In this document: positions 43,289 through 52,136 of the stretch, one piece after another
Layout: each line of letters begins with the position of its first letter
How positions within the stretch are numbered: position 1 is the stretch's first letter
The notes under the pieces: generated by a model
The model's database searches: none
What the model was told of the DNA's origin: nothing
What the model saw: only the letters and a program-made list of their open reading frames with translations
NCBI RefSeq assembly: GCF_016741815.1
Contig: NZ_JAERRJ010000014.1
Location: 62,001-126,000, forward strand
DNA from: Nocardia acididurans
GTDB taxonomy: Bacteria; Actinomycetota; Actinomycetes; Mycobacteriales; Mycobacteriaceae
Reading direction: 5' to 3'
Length of the DNA: 64,000 nt
Program-made: the position numbers and the translations under genes

Positions 43289-43305
43289 AGAGATCGGCGA
43301 TCTCT
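43289..43305 (-). promoter_or_regulatory. Hairpin in the rpsB leader
   Basis: A perfect 7-bp stem, AGAGATC with GATCTCT, and a GGC/GCC triloop, about 35 nt upstream of the rpsB start. S2 autoregulates through its leader in other bacteria, so this may be part of such a site; not demonstrated here. Confidence 0.35.
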
Positions 43306-43488
43306 GCCCTGGCGCCCACGGCCACCGACACCCACAACTCTGCTGTGAAAGCTCAGCTCTGGGACCAGCCGGCGACCCTCGATGCGGGCGCGCGAAGTCG
43401 GTTCGCGTTCGAGCAAACCGCTTGGCCAGTCTACGGGCCTGGGCACGGAGACTGAAATCGGGTCCGGGCGCAGCGGCGGGACCTGCGA

Positions 43489-43818
43489 TTACGCCTGCGT
43501 CAACGCGTAGTAGAGGGCCAGGCCGAGCGCGAAGGTCACCACCGCGGAGGACGCCACGGCGACGGTGGTGACAGCACGGTGACCATCGGCCCAGTCACCC
43601 CGCCTGTGCGAATGCAGCACATGACTGCGACGCACCCCGACCAGCGTCAGAACGCCCAGGGACACAACGGCTGTGAGCGCGAGCACAGCCACCGGCAGCC
43701 ACTCGGTCGTATAGGCCAGATGCACCAGCAGCACCGCGTTGGCCATGGCCGCGACGCAGGTCCGCCGCCACGACAGCGCGGTGCGCTCGGCGGCGAGACC
43801 GGCCTCGGGGCTGGTCAC
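43489..43818 (-). CDS. DUF202 family membrane protein (downstream copy)
   Basis: A 109-aa protein with the DUF202 opening AERTALSWRRT and three membrane helices. Its ATG overlaps the stop of the following-described DUF202 gene by 4 nt, so the two are translated together and probably form a hetero-oligomer. Function unknown. Confidence 0.82.
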   Translation of the reverse strand: MTSPEAGLAAERTALSWRRTCVAAMANAVLLVHLAYTTEWLPVAVLALTAVVSLGVLTLVGVRRSHVLHSHRRGDWADGHRAVTTVAVASSAVVTFALGLALYYALTQA

Positions 43819-44207
43819 GACAGCAACAGACCGACGCTGGCCAGCACCGCGATCACCGCGATGCCGACCGACAGGACGGGAACCATGAGGGCGCGCGGCA
43901 TGCGTTCCCCGCGTTCCATGGCCGCCTGCACATGCCGCCAGCGGCCGTACGCGCCCAGGGCGATGACGGCCGCCAGCACGATGCAGCTCATGGCGACGGC
44001 ACTGCGCAGACCGTGGTGGCGGAACGGGCGGACCAACTCGTGCACGGCGACGCCGCCCGCGAGCAGGCCCAGGGCGGTGCGGATCCAGGCCAGGAAGGTG
44101 CGCTCGTTGGCGAGGGTGAAGCGGTAGTCGATATCGCGCTCTTCGGCCTCGGCGATGTCATCGAGTTTCTCGTTCCCGGCGCCGGCGGTCGGCTCGGCAG
44201 AGCCCAT
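43815..44207 (-). CDS. DUF202/YidH family membrane protein (upstream copy)
   Basis: A 130-aa protein with an acidic N-terminus, the family motif LANERTFLAWIRTALGLL and three membrane helices. The ATG at 44207 has GAGGAC upstream. First gene of a two-gene DUF202 operon, divergent from the M23 peptidase gene. Confidence 0.85.
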   Translation of the reverse strand: MGSAEPTAGAGNEKLDDIAEAEERDIDYRFTLANERTFLAWIRTALGLLAGGVAVHELVRPFRHHGLRSAVAMSCIVLAAVIALGAYGRWRHVQAAMERGERMPRALMVPVLSVGIAVIAVLASVGLLLS

Positions 44208-44341
44208 GAACGATGTCCTCCTGTAGGCCGGGATCAGGGCTGATTCAGGTTCGAGGCAGGCGGTGTCCACATACGCTCGAGTTGTCCACACTCGCCGAAC
44301 ACGGTATCCCGGCACGCGATCGTTTCCGCGACAGTGGTCTC

Positions 44342-44854
44342 ATGCGCCCGATCATGTCGCTGGTCCTCGGCGGGATCTCACCGGTTGTCCTCGCACTGCT
44401 GGTCTCGGTCGCACCCGGCGCGGCCGCCGCGCCGCGCGGCGAGTTCGATTGGCCGCTGCGGCCGCGACCGGCGGTCGTGCGCGCGTTCGACAAACCGGAG
44501 CACGACTGGCTGCCGGGCCATCGCGGCGTGGATCTAGCCGCCGGTACCGGGCGGCCGGTCCTGGCGGCCGGGTCGGGAGTCGTGGTGTTCGCCGGGGTGG
44601 TGGCGGGCAAGCCGGTGATATCGATCGACCACGCCGGCGGGCTGCGCACCACCTACGAACCCGTGACAGCCTCGATCCCCGTGGGGCGCAAGGTAACTCG
44701 CGGAGCACCACTCGGCACCCTGAGCGCCGGTCACGAAGGCTGCCCCACCTCCGCCTGCCTGCACTGGGGCGTACGCCGCGGCCACGACTACCTGAACCCC
44801 CTCGCCCTGATCCAGCGCGCCCCCCTCCGCCTGAAACCCATAACCCGCCAATGA
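44342..44854 (+). CDS. M23 (LytM-like) peptidase, secreted (Rv2891-like)
   Basis: A 170-aa exported protein. A signal peptide (LVLGGISPVVLALLVSVAPGAAAA) precedes a compact M23 domain. Zinc ligands appear in GHRGVDLAAG (H, D) and CLHWGVRRG (H). Such enzymes cut peptide bridges in peptidoglycan. It lies beside rpsB as in mycobacteria, although two DUF202 genes are placed between. Confidence 0.87.
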   Translation: MRPIMSLVLGGISPVVLALLVSVAPGAAAAPRGEFDWPLRPRPAVVRAFDKPEHDWLPGHRGVDLAAGTGRPVLAAGSGVVVFAGVVAGKPVISIDHAGGLRTTYEPVTASIPVGRKVTRGAPLGTLSAGHEGCPTSACLHWGVRRGHDYLNPLALIQRAPLRLKPITRQ

Positions 44855-44920
44855 CGATCCGAGACACCCAGCACAACCATCCCCCTGTCCACACCGCGCC
44901 GACAAGACCAGGATGAAGAC

Positions 44921-45436
44921 ATGCCGCACCAGTCCACCGAAACCCCGTTCACCTACCCCGACGTCGGCGCAACCAGGGGCGAATTCCCACCCGGCTACCG
45001 CCATTTCCGCCGCCGCCGCCGGATCGGTTCGGGCCGCGCGGTTTTCGAGCAGGCGGCAGCCGACATCCTCGCCTACCGCATGCAGAAGGCCACCGGCATC
45101 TTCGCGCAGGCAACCACCCCCACCGCCGAACCGGGCACGGAAGTCCGAATGTTCTTCGGCCTCGCCCGAATCGGCATCACCGCCCCGGCCCGAGTCGTCT
45201 ATGTGGTCGACGAGCCGGACCGCCGGGGGTTCGCCTACGGCACGCTCGCTGGGCATCCCCTGCGCGGCGAGGAACTCTTCGTGGCCGAGTACGACCCCAC
45301 CGACGACTCGGTACATGTTGTCGTGGCGGCCTTTTCCCGCCCCGGCCCCTGGTACGCCCGCCTCGGCAGTCCGGTCGTACGGCAGATCCAGCGCATCTTT
45401 TCCGCCCGATACATCAACGCACTTCGGCCGAACTGA
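44921..45436 (+). CDS. DUF1990 family protein
   Basis: A 171-aa protein with family landmarks FTYPDVGATRGEFPPGY, a basic segment RRRRRIGSG, and GFAYGTLAGHPLRGEELF near two-thirds. The fold is probably a beta-barrel related to START-like proteins; function unknown. It starts 67 nt after the peptidase gene on the same strand. Confidence 0.85.
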   Translation: MPHQSTETPFTYPDVGATRGEFPPGYRHFRRRRRIGSGRAVFEQAAADILAYRMQKATGIFAQATTPTAEPGTEVRMFFGLARIGITAPARVVYVVDEPDRRGFAYGTLAGHPLRGEELFVAEYDPTDDSVHVVVAAFSRPGPWYARLGSPVVRQIQRIFSARYINALRPN

Positions 45437-45442
45437 ACAGCC

Positions 45443-45461
45443 ATGCCGGTACGCCCGGCAT
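45443..45461 (+). terminator. Short hairpin after the DUF1990 gene
   Basis: A 7-bp stem, ATGCCGG with CCGGCAT, and a 5-nt loop, 7 nt after the stop. Confidence 0.5.
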
Positions 45462-45504
45462 CGGGGAGAGTGCTCGCGGTGATCGGAGGCCGGGCGTATC
45501 CGGG

Positions 45505-45876
45505 CTATTCGGCGTCGGCGTACTTGGCCAGGGCGGCGGCTTCGGCGCGCAGGGTGGCTGCGCGGTCTGCGCCGCCGGTCAGGGTGTCGTACTCGGCGGC
45601 CGCCGTGATGCGCTCGTGGTATTCGGACTTGATGATGGCGTCGATCTCGGCGGCGGTCAGTTCGCGGCGCGGGAGTTCGGCGGCGCCCAGGCCGAGGGGG
45701 CTGGTCTCGATGGCGCCGGCCTGGACGTGGGAGGCGTCTACTGCCTCGTGGTTGTCGATGGCGGCCAGCAGGGAACGCAGGGCTGCGATTGCCGGACGGT
45801 TCTTGTCCTTCATCGCCTGTTTCAGGTCTGCGCGCAGTCTTGTGCGGTAGCTCTCCGCGATCGGCTCGATCGTCAT
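45505..45876 (-). CDS. GatB/YqeY-like protein
   Basis: A 123-aa protein resembling YqeY but shorter than the usual ~150 residues. It has the family start LRADLKQAMKDKNRPAIAALRSLLAAI and LTAAEIDAIIKSEYHER. YqeY shares the tail domain of GatB, a tRNA-dependent amidotransferase subunit, and may contact tRNA. The ATG at 45876 is used; upstream codons lack family features. Confidence 0.8.
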   Translation of the reverse strand: MTIEPIAESYRTRLRADLKQAMKDKNRPAIAALRSLLAAIDNHEAVDASHVQAGAIETSPLGLGAAELPRRELTAAEIDAIIKSEYHERITAAAEYDTLTGGADRAATLRAEAAALAKYADAE

Positions 45877-46074
45877 GGTGGTCGACGCTACGGCCCGATT
45901 TCGCGGGCGTCGAGCACATTTCGTGCAACCGGCGACCGCGTCACCGCCTGAGGCGGTGACGGGCGGCCGTGTCACGGTCGTGACGGGCAACCGATGCCCC
46001 GGTGTGCGGCGGGGCGGGCAATCGTTGCCCCGGTGTCGGCGTGGCTGCCGACGGAAGCCGGCGGGGGGCGGCGG

Positions 46075-46839
46075 TCAGACGACTGCGGGCGTGGCCTTTT
46101 CGCGTTCGGCGAGGTCGGACTTCCACTGGCGGAAGCCTTCCTCGCTGCGGCCTCGACGCCAGTAGCCGGAGATGGAGGAGGCCCATTCGGCGGGGACGCC
46201 GCGCTCCTTGCGGATGTAGGGGCGCAGGTCGTGCATGACGGCCTGGGCTTCGCCGTGGATGAAGACCTGGACCTGGCCGTCGAGCCAGGGCTCGGCGCGG
46301 ACGGCGGCGGCGAGCTTTTCGCCGGGGGCGGCGTCGCCGCGGTGAATCCAGGTGAGCTGCACGGATTCCGGGTGCACCAGGGCGAGTTCGTCGGCGGGGC
46401 CGGCGACCTCGAGGAAGACTCGGCCGGTGGCGTCGGAGGGCAGGGCCGCGCAGGCCGCGGCGATGGCGGGGAGCGCGGATTCGTCGCCGGCGAGCAGGTG
46501 CCAGTCGGCGTCCGGGCGGGGGGCGTACGCGCCGCCGGGGCCCATCAGATCGATGGTGTCGCCGGGCTGGGCGGCGGCGGCCCACGGGCCCGCGATGCCT
46601 TCGTCACCGTGGTAGACGAAGTCGATCGCGATCTCCTGCGCGGCCGGGTCCACCTCGCGGACGGTGTAGGTGCGCATGACATCGCCGTCGGCGCTCGGGA
46701 AGACGAGCTTCACGTAGGCGTCGGTGAACGCGTTGGGCTGGAACGCGGTGAACCCGTCACCGCCGAGGCGGACACGGACCATGTGGTCGCTGAGCCGGAT
46801 GGTGCTCTGAACTGTGAAAGTCGTGCGGGGTCGAGCCAA
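46075..46839 (-). CDS. Siderophore-interacting protein, FAD-binding ferric-siderophore reductase (ViuB-like)
   Basis: A 254-aa cytoplasmic flavoprotein. The N-terminal FAD barrel has MRTYTVRE; the NAD(P)H half has LLAGDESALPAIAA and HGEAQAVMHDLR. It releases iron from imported siderophores by reduction. The start is taken as TTG at 46839, because GGAGGTGATTCC directly precedes it and is a perfect anti-16S match; an ATG at 46854 would lie on that site. A DtxR/IdeR-type iron box lies just upstream. Mycobacterial viuB occupies the same neighbourhood. Confidence 0.88.
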   Translation of the reverse strand: MARPRTTFTVQSTIRLSDHMVRVRLGGDGFTAFQPNAFTDAYVKLVFPSADGDVMRTYTVREVDPAAQEIAIDFVYHGDEGIAGPWAAAAQPGDTIDLMGPGGAYAPRPDADWHLLAGDESALPAIAAACAALPSDATGRVFLEVAGPADELALVHPESVQLTWIHRGDAAPGEKLAAAVRAEPWLDGQVQVFIHGEAQAVMHDLRPYIRKERGVPAEWASSISGYWRRGRSEEGFRQWKSDLAEREKATPAVV

Positions 46840-46855
46840 AGGAATCACCTCCATA

Positions 46856-46869
46856 TTAGGATTACCTAA
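46856..46869 (-). promoter_or_regulatory. Candidate IdeR/DtxR iron box
   Basis: TTAGGATTACCTAA, a 14-nt sequence with TTAGG/CCTAA arms. Read leftward it matches about 14 of 19 positions of the DtxR/IdeR consensus TTAGGTTAGSCTAACCTAA. It sits immediately upstream of the ribosome-binding site of the siderophore-interacting gene, so iron-bound repressor would block the promoter. Confidence 0.7.
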
Positions 46870-46923
46870 GTCAGAGTAGATCCAACTCCGATAGCTCGTC
46901 GATACATTCCAATATGGCGGAAA

Positions 46924-47703
46924 TCACGTTGGCGCGTCGATGAGAGTGGATAGGGCGGCGGCCAGACGGGGCAGGCCGGAGCCGGGCGGGCCGCCGGGTT
47001 CGAGCATGTAGGTATCGCGACGGATCTCCACCATGAGCGCGGTGACGCGCGAGTCCACGCCGTAGTGCGCCAGCGGCACATAGGTTCCGGCGAACGGGGT
47101 GTTCACCTCGATCCCGCCGAACTCCGCGAAGGCGGCGGCGGCTCGATCCAAGAGCTCCGGCGGGGTGTGGAAGGCGTCCGCGCCCAAACAGATCGGGGGG
47201 CGAGGGCCGTCGCCGTGGAGTTCGTAGGGCAGGGCCGTCGTCGGGTACGAGTGCACGTCGAGGATCACCGCACGGCCGGTGACGGCCAGGCGGTCCCGCA
47301 CCAGCTCGGTGAACGCCCGCGCATAGGGGCGGAAGTAGCGGTCCAGGAGCTCGGCGGGGTCGAAATCGCTGGGGCGCAGGGCTTCTCGATGCGTGGTCCG
47401 CGTGTAGACGGCGCCCATCCCGACCGCGAGCATCTCCTCACGCTCGTCGGGAAATCGCTCGGGGTCGACGACCAGGCGGGACAGTTGGTTCACGAATCGC
47501 CACGGCGGAGTCCCGGCGAGCTCCACCGCGGCGGCCGCCAGCTGTTCGGTGTGAGCGTCGGTGAGGTGGTCGAGTTCCCGCTCCAGCGCGGCGTCGGAGA
47601 GCAGGATGCCGCCGCGCACCGCAGCGGGAATACGGCGCGAGGAATGCGGAACATGAAGTATCACAGGCGAATCCGCCGCGCCCTCGATCAGCTGGAAGTT
47701 CAC
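46924..47703 (-). CDS. N-formylglutamate amidohydrolase family protein
   Basis: A 259-aa zinc hydrolase-like protein. Family motifs: LHVPHSSRRIP near the N-terminus, DVHSYPTTALPYE in the middle and EVNTPFAGTYVP later. True members hydrolyse N-formylglutamate in histidine breakdown; no hut genes are seen here, so the substrate may differ. Its ATG overlaps the xerC stop (ATGA), placing it at the end of the lepB-xerC run. Confidence 0.83.
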   Translation of the reverse strand: MNFQLIEGAADSPVILHVPHSSRRIPAAVRGGILLSDAALERELDHLTDAHTEQLAAAAVELAGTPPWRFVNQLSRLVVDPERFPDEREEMLAVGMGAVYTRTTHREALRPSDFDPAELLDRYFRPYARAFTELVRDRLAVTGRAVILDVHSYPTTALPYELHGDGPRPPICLGADAFHTPPELLDRAAAAFAEFGGIEVNTPFAGTYVPLAHYGVDSRVTALMVEIRRDTYMLEPGGPPGSGLPRLAAALSTLIDAPT

Positions 47704-48623
47704 GCGCGCGGGTGGGCCTGGTCGTGGACCTTCTTGAGCCGCTCGATGGAAACGTGCGTGTACAGCTGCGTGGTGGCCATGCTGGCGTGACCGAGAATCT
47801 CCTGCACCACCCGCAGATCGGCACCGCCTTCCAGCAGATGGGTGGCCGCCGAATGCCGCAGCCCGTGCGGCCCCATATCCGCCGCGCCGGGGATCACCGA
47901 AACTACTTCGTGCACAACAGTTCTCACCTGCCGCGGATCAACCCGCCGCCCGCGCCGCCCGAGCAGCAGAGCACGTCCCGACGCGGCGTTCGCGAACGCC
48001 GACCGCCCGTGCCGCAGCCAACTGTCCAGCGCCTGATCGGCCGGTGCGCCGAACGGCACCGCCCGCTCCTTGTTCCCCTTGCCGAGGACCCGCACCAACC
48101 GCCGCTCCCGATCCACATCCTCGATATCCAGCCCGCACAGCTCACTCACCCGAATCCCCGTGGCATACAGCATCTCCACGATCAGCCGATCCCGCAAGGC
48201 CATCGGATCATGCTGTGCCGCACCCGATTCCGCCGCCTCCATGGCCGCCTTCGCCTGCTCCTTCCCCAGCACCGACGGCAATACCCGATGCGGCCGCGGC
48301 GACCCCAGCCGAGGCCCCGGATCCACCGCCAACCGCCCCGTATGCGTCAACCACGCGGTGAACGTCCGAGCCGATGACGCCCGCCGAGCCATGGTGGTCC
48401 GCGCCGCCCCACCCGCCGCCTGCTCCGCCAGCCACGACCGCAGCAACGCCAGATCCACTTCTCCCACACCGGAATCCGCCGACCTGACGAGCAAATGCTC
48501 CAGCAGCGACCGCGCATCCCCCGCATAGGCCCGCACCGTGTGCTCCGACCGATTCCGCCCCAGCCGCAGATGCCGCCCGTACTCCGTCAGCAAGGCTTCC
48601 AAATCCTCGGGCAATGCACGCAT
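47700..48623 (-). CDS. xerC: Tyrosine recombinase XerC
   Basis: A 307-aa site-specific recombinase that, with XerD, resolves chromosome dimers at dif. The catalytic set is complete: Arg in YATGIRVSELCG, Lys in LGKGNKERAVPFG, His-x-x-Arg in GPHGLRHSAATHLL, His in LGHASMATTQ and Tyr in LYTHV. The ATG at 48623 has GGAGGG only one base before it, so a TTG three codons later is possible. Same position as in mycobacteria, so a housekeeping rather than mobile integrase. Confidence 0.93.
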   Translation of the reverse strand: MRALPEDLEALLTEYGRHLRLGRNRSEHTVRAYAGDARSLLEHLLVRSADSGVGEVDLALLRSWLAEQAAGGAARTTMARRASSARTFTAWLTHTGRLAVDPGPRLGSPRPHRVLPSVLGKEQAKAAMEAAESGAAQHDPMALRDRLIVEMLYATGIRVSELCGLDIEDVDRERRLVRVLGKGNKERAVPFGAPADQALDSWLRHGRSAFANAASGRALLLGRRGRRVDPRQVRTVVHEVVSVIPGAADMGPHGLRHSAATHLLEGGADLRVVQEILGHASMATTQLYTHVSIERLKKVHDQAHPRA

Positions 48624-48670
48624 CCCTCCACATTCACCCGCCCCGCCCGTACAGGCAAGCCACCACACCG

Positions 48671-49837
48671 TCACACCACCCCGCTCCCCCGCCGTCCCGC
48701 CGCGCTCCGAGACCACCCGTTCTCATCGCAGACCACCAGCCCGGCGATCTCCAAACCACTGAGCGCCGCCCGAACCGACCCCATCGACACCCCCGCCGCC
48801 TCCGCCAGCGACCGCGGCAACCGCGCCCCCACACTCGGCAACGCCGCGTACACCGCCGCCTCGTCGCCACCCAGGTTCTCCTCCGGATCAGGCGGCACCA
48901 CCCCGGGCAACGACAGCCGCAGCGGCCCCGCCTCATCGAGCACGTCATCGGCACACGTGACCATGTACGCCTCCCCCTCCCGAATCATCCGATGGCACCC
49001 CACCGACACGGCCGAGGTAACCGGCCCCGGCACCGCCATGGCGGGCCGCCCCAACCGCCGCGACCACTTCACCGTGTTCCGAGCCCCGCTGCGCAGCCCC
49101 GCCTCCACCACGACGACACCATCCGCCAGCGCCGCGATGAGCCGATTGCGCGCCAGGAACTGATGCTTCCGCGCCGGCGTCCCCGGCGGATACTCGGTGA
49201 CCACGACCCCGTTCTCGACGATCTCGGCCAGCAATCGATCGTGCTGCACCGGATACGGCCGATCCGGCCCGCAGGCCAGCACGGCCACGGTCGTCCCGCC
49301 GGCTCCGAGGGCCGCGCGATGCGCCATCCCATCGATCCCGAACGCCGCGCCCGAAACCACGGTCCAGCCACGCGCGGCGAGCTCGCCCGCGATCTCACCG
49401 GTCGCGTGATTGCCGTATCCGGTGCTGCAGCGCGTCCCCACCACGGCGACGGCTCGCTCGGCGCACTCCAGCAGCGATCGCTGCCCCCGGACCCACAGCG
49501 CCAAAGGCACTGCCGCCCCTTCGTCCTGGGTGGGATCGAGCTGGTTCAGGCCGAGCATCCGCCAGGCGGGCCACTCCGCATCGTCCGGGGTGACGACCCG
49601 CCCACCCAGGCGTCCGATCCACGCCAGATCCTGATCGACGCACTTCCTCCTCGAGACCGTTGCCCGCTTCTCGACCAGCCTGTCGAGCGCCGCCGGCAAC
49701 GCGCTGCCCTCCACCGCGCGGGCCGCCTCCTCCACCCCGACGGATTCGATGAGCGCCGACAACGCCGCACACGGCCCCTCGGCCATGCGCGACAGATACA
49801 CCCATGCCCGCATTCGCTCCTCGGCCGCGCCGCTCAT
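48671..49837 (-). CDS. dprA: DNA-processing protein DprA
   Basis: A 388-aa protein. The Rossmann-like core shows VAVVGTRCSTGYG, SGAAFGIDGMAHRAAL and FLARNRLIAALAD; a winged-helix domain (EAAGVSMGSVRAALSGLEIAGLV, cited to locate it) ends the protein. DprA loads RecA on incoming single-stranded DNA. Its start overlaps the yifB stop by 4 nt. Confidence 0.94.
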   Translation of the reverse strand: MSGAAEERMRAWVYLSRMAEGPCAALSALIESVGVEEAARAVEGSALPAALDRLVEKRATVSRRKCVDQDLAWIGRLGGRVVTPDDAEWPAWRMLGLNQLDPTQDEGAAVPLALWVRGQRSLLECAERAVAVVGTRCSTGYGNHATGEIAGELAARGWTVVSGAAFGIDGMAHRAALGAGGTTVAVLACGPDRPYPVQHDRLLAEIVENGVVVTEYPPGTPARKHQFLARNRLIAALADGVVVVEAGLRSGARNTVKWSRRLGRPAMAVPGPVTSAVSVGCHRMIREGEAYMVTCADDVLDEAGPLRLSLPGVVPPDPEENLGGDEAAVYAALPSVGARLPRSLAEAAGVSMGSVRAALSGLEIAGLVVCDENGWSRSAAGRRGSGVV

Positions 49838-51342
49838 GCCACACCCCGCTGCCGGAAGCTCAACGCCTGCAATACATCCTGCGCGATGGGCACCTCGCCA
49901 CCACGCAAATCGCAGATGGTCCAGGCGACGCGGATGGCGCGATCCGCGCCGCGCGCCGACATGCGGCCGTGTTTCAGTGCGTTCTCCACGGGAGCCAGGG
50001 CCTCCCGGGGAAGCCGGAACCGTTGCCGCAGTACATGTCCGGGCACCTCCGCATTCGTGGTCAGGTTCACCGAGCTCCAGCGTTTCCGGGCCGCGTCACG
50101 CGCCGCCGCGACCCGCTTGCGCACGGTCTCGCTGCTTTCGACTTCCTCCCCGCTGAACGCCCCGGCGGCCTGGGAGTGCATCTGCACCGCGAGATCGATG
50201 CGGTCCATCAGGGGGCCGGAGAGTTTGCCGAGGTAGCGTCGACGAGCCAGGGGTGCGCAGATGCAGTCGATATCCCGGGCGGGGGCGCACGGGCAGGGGT
50301 TGGCCGCCAGAATGAGCTGGAATCGCGCGGGGTAGCGGGCGACGCCGTCGCGGCGAGCGATGCGAACCTCGCCTTCCTCCAACGGGGTTCGCAACGCCTC
50401 CAGCACGGACTTCGAGATCTCGGCGCATTCGTCGAGCAGGAGCACGCCGCGATGTGCCCGGCTCACCGCGCCGGGCCGCGCTGATCCCGAGCCGCCGCCG
50501 ACCATGGCACTGACCGAGGTCGAATGATGTGGCGCTACGAACGGGGGCACGGTGATCAGCGGATAGTCGTCGGACAGAATGCCCGCCACCGAATGAATCG
50601 CCGTCACCTCGAGTGATTCTCGTTCGGTCAGCGGTGGCAGCAGGCTCGGAAGACGCTGCGCCAGCATCGTTTTACCGATTCCTGGTGGCCCGGTGAGCAA
50701 CAGGTGGTGCCCGCCCGCCGCCGCGACCTCGAGCGCCCAGCGCGCTTCATGTTGCCCCACAACCTCATTGAGGTCGCCCACCGCGGGCGGCGGCGGGGGC
50801 GGTACCGGTTCCGGGGTGATGAGATCCGCGCCGCCGCGCAACCAGTCGAGCACGTCGACGAGGGTGGCGGCACCGAAGATGCGGATGCCTTTCACGAGCC
50901 CCGCCTCGGCGAGCGCGGCCTCGGGCACCACCACCGTCGCGCGTCCGGCATTGCGTGCCGCCACCACGGCGGGCAGGACGCCGCGCACGCGGCGCAGGCG
51001 GCCGTCGAGGGCCAGCTCGCCGAGCAGTACCGTGCCCACGAGACGCTGGGCGGGAACCGCTCCGGAAGCATCCATGACGGCGGCGGCCAGGGCCAGGTCG
51101 TAGACGCTGCCGACCTTGGGCAGGGTGGCCGGGGACAGCGCGAGGATGACGCGACCGTCGGGCCACTTCTCGCCCGAATTGGTGACCGCGGCCCGCACTC
51201 TGTCCCGTGATTCCTGCAGTACCGCGTCGGGGCGGCCGACCAGGTGGACCGAGGGCAGACCCTGGCCGATATCGGCTTCTATTTCGACGAGCTGGCCGTC
51301 CACCCCCGCGACGGCCACCGAGAACGCTCGACCCAGCGGCAT
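49834..51342 (-). CDS. YifB family Mg chelatase-like AAA ATPase
   Basis: A 502-aa protein with an N-terminal S5-like/Lon-like domain, an AAA core (Walker A TGPPGIGKTMLA, Walker B VLLLDECAE) and a C-terminal Mg-chelatase domain. A cysteine-rich loop, NPCPCAPARDIDCIC, is typical. Related ComM acts as a helicase promoting branch migration in transformation, which fits linkage to dprA. It starts 1 nt after the yraN stop. Confidence 0.93.
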   Translation of the reverse strand: MPLGRAFSVAVAGVDGQLVEIEADIGQGLPSVHLVGRPDAVLQESRDRVRAAVTNSGEKWPDGRVILALSPATLPKVGSVYDLALAAAVMDASGAVPAQRLVGTVLLGELALDGRLRRVRGVLPAVVAARNAGRATVVVPEAALAEAGLVKGIRIFGAATLVDVLDWLRGGADLITPEPVPPPPPPAVGDLNEVVGQHEARWALEVAAAGGHHLLLTGPPGIGKTMLAQRLPSLLPPLTERESLEVTAIHSVAGILSDDYPLITVPPFVAPHHSTSVSAMVGGGSGSARPGAVSRAHRGVLLLDECAEISKSVLEALRTPLEEGEVRIARRDGVARYPARFQLILAANPCPCAPARDIDCICAPLARRRYLGKLSGPLMDRIDLAVQMHSQAAGAFSGEEVESSETVRKRVAAARDAARKRWSSVNLTTNAEVPGHVLRQRFRLPREALAPVENALKHGRMSARGADRAIRVAWTICDLRGGEVPIAQDVLQALSFRQRGVA

Positions 51343-51343
51343 A

Positions 51344-51700
51344 TCAGAACACCGCCTTCAGATGCTCGATGACCGGGTCGGTGTGCGGGCGCAGGAGGAT
51401 GGCGACGACGTCGAAACGGACGTGCTGCCAGGGGCCGTTCTGTTCGTGCAGCCAGAGCAGGGCCAGGCGGCGGATGCGCTGCTGTTTGAGGAAGGTGACG
51501 GCCTCGGCGGGTGGGCCGAAGGTGCGGGCGGTGCGGGTTTTGACCTCGACGAAGGCGGTGATGTCACCGTCGTGGGCGATGAGGTCGAGTTCGCCGTAGC
51601 GGCAGCGCCAGTTTCTGGCGACTATCTCCAGGCCGGCGTCGCGCAGGAATCGCGCCGCCAGCTCCTCCCCGTGCGCTCCGAGCGCGAGATTGTGTGCCAT
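51344..51700 (-). CDS. YraN/UPF0102 endonuclease-like protein
   Basis: A 118-aa protein with a predicted PD-(D/E)xK nuclease fold: GELDLIAHD and FVEVKTR. Role unproven. The ATG at 51700 fits the family (AHNLALGAHGEELAARFL); an earlier in-frame start lacks conservation. Member of the leftward run between DUF2469 and yifB. Confidence 0.9.
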   Translation of the reverse strand: MAHNLALGAHGEELAARFLRDAGLEIVARNWRCRYGELDLIAHDGDITAFVEVKTRTARTFGPPAEAVTFLKQQRIRRLALLWLHEQNGPWQHVRFDVVAILLRPHTDPVIEHLKAVF

Positions 51701-51739
51701 GCACACCAGAATGGCCGGACCCGAGCGGGGACCGGCCAT

Positions 51740-51763
51740 GCCGACCTGGGGAAACAGGTCGGC
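51740..51763 (-). terminator. Hairpin between DUF2469 gene and yraN
   Basis: A perfect 9-bp stem, GCCGACCTG with CAGGTCGGC, and a 6-nt GGGAAA/TTTCCC loop, 24 nt beyond the DUF2469 stop. Confidence 0.6.
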
Positions 51764-51787
51764 CTGTGGATGACGAAAAGCTGTGGA

Positions 51788-52093
51788 CTACTCCGGAAGC
51801 CGCAGGTCGGGCTTCTCCAGCTCCTCGATGTTCACATCCTTGAAGGTGATGACTCGAACGTGCTTCACGAAGCGGGCGGGCCGGTACATGTCCCATACCC
51901 ATGCATCGGACATCCGCACCTCGAAATACACTTCGCCATCGGCGTTCTGCGGCCGCAGTTCGACGGAATTGGCGAGGTAGAAGCGACGTTCGGTCTCCAC
52001 CACGTACGAGAATTGACCGACGATGTCCTTGTACTCGCGGTACAGGGATAGTTCCATCTCGGTTTCGTACTTCTCGAGGTCCTCGGCGCTCAT
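51788..52093 (-). CDS. DUF2469 protein (Rv2901c-like)
   Basis: A 101-aa acidic, highly conserved actinobacterial protein: MSAEDLEKYETEMELSLYRE, YVVETERRFYLANSV and FKDVNIEELEKPDLRLPE (each cited for recognition). Function unknown. The ATG at 52093 has AGGAGG 12 nt upstream. It follows rnhB by 43 nt. Confidence 0.92.
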   Translation of the reverse strand: MSAEDLEKYETEMELSLYREYKDIVGQFSYVVETERRFYLANSVELRPQNADGEVYFEVRMSDAWVWDMYRPARFVKHVRVITFKDVNIEELEKPDLRLPE

Positions 52094-52136
52094 CGGGTGG
52101 AACGTCCTCCTTATCGCCACACTGGGTGTAGAGACA

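Noticed and set aside
47700..48623. Tyrosine recombinase as a mobile-element integrase
   Set aside because: Position beside dprA and yifB and full similarity to chromosomal XerC; no att repeats or phage genes nearby.
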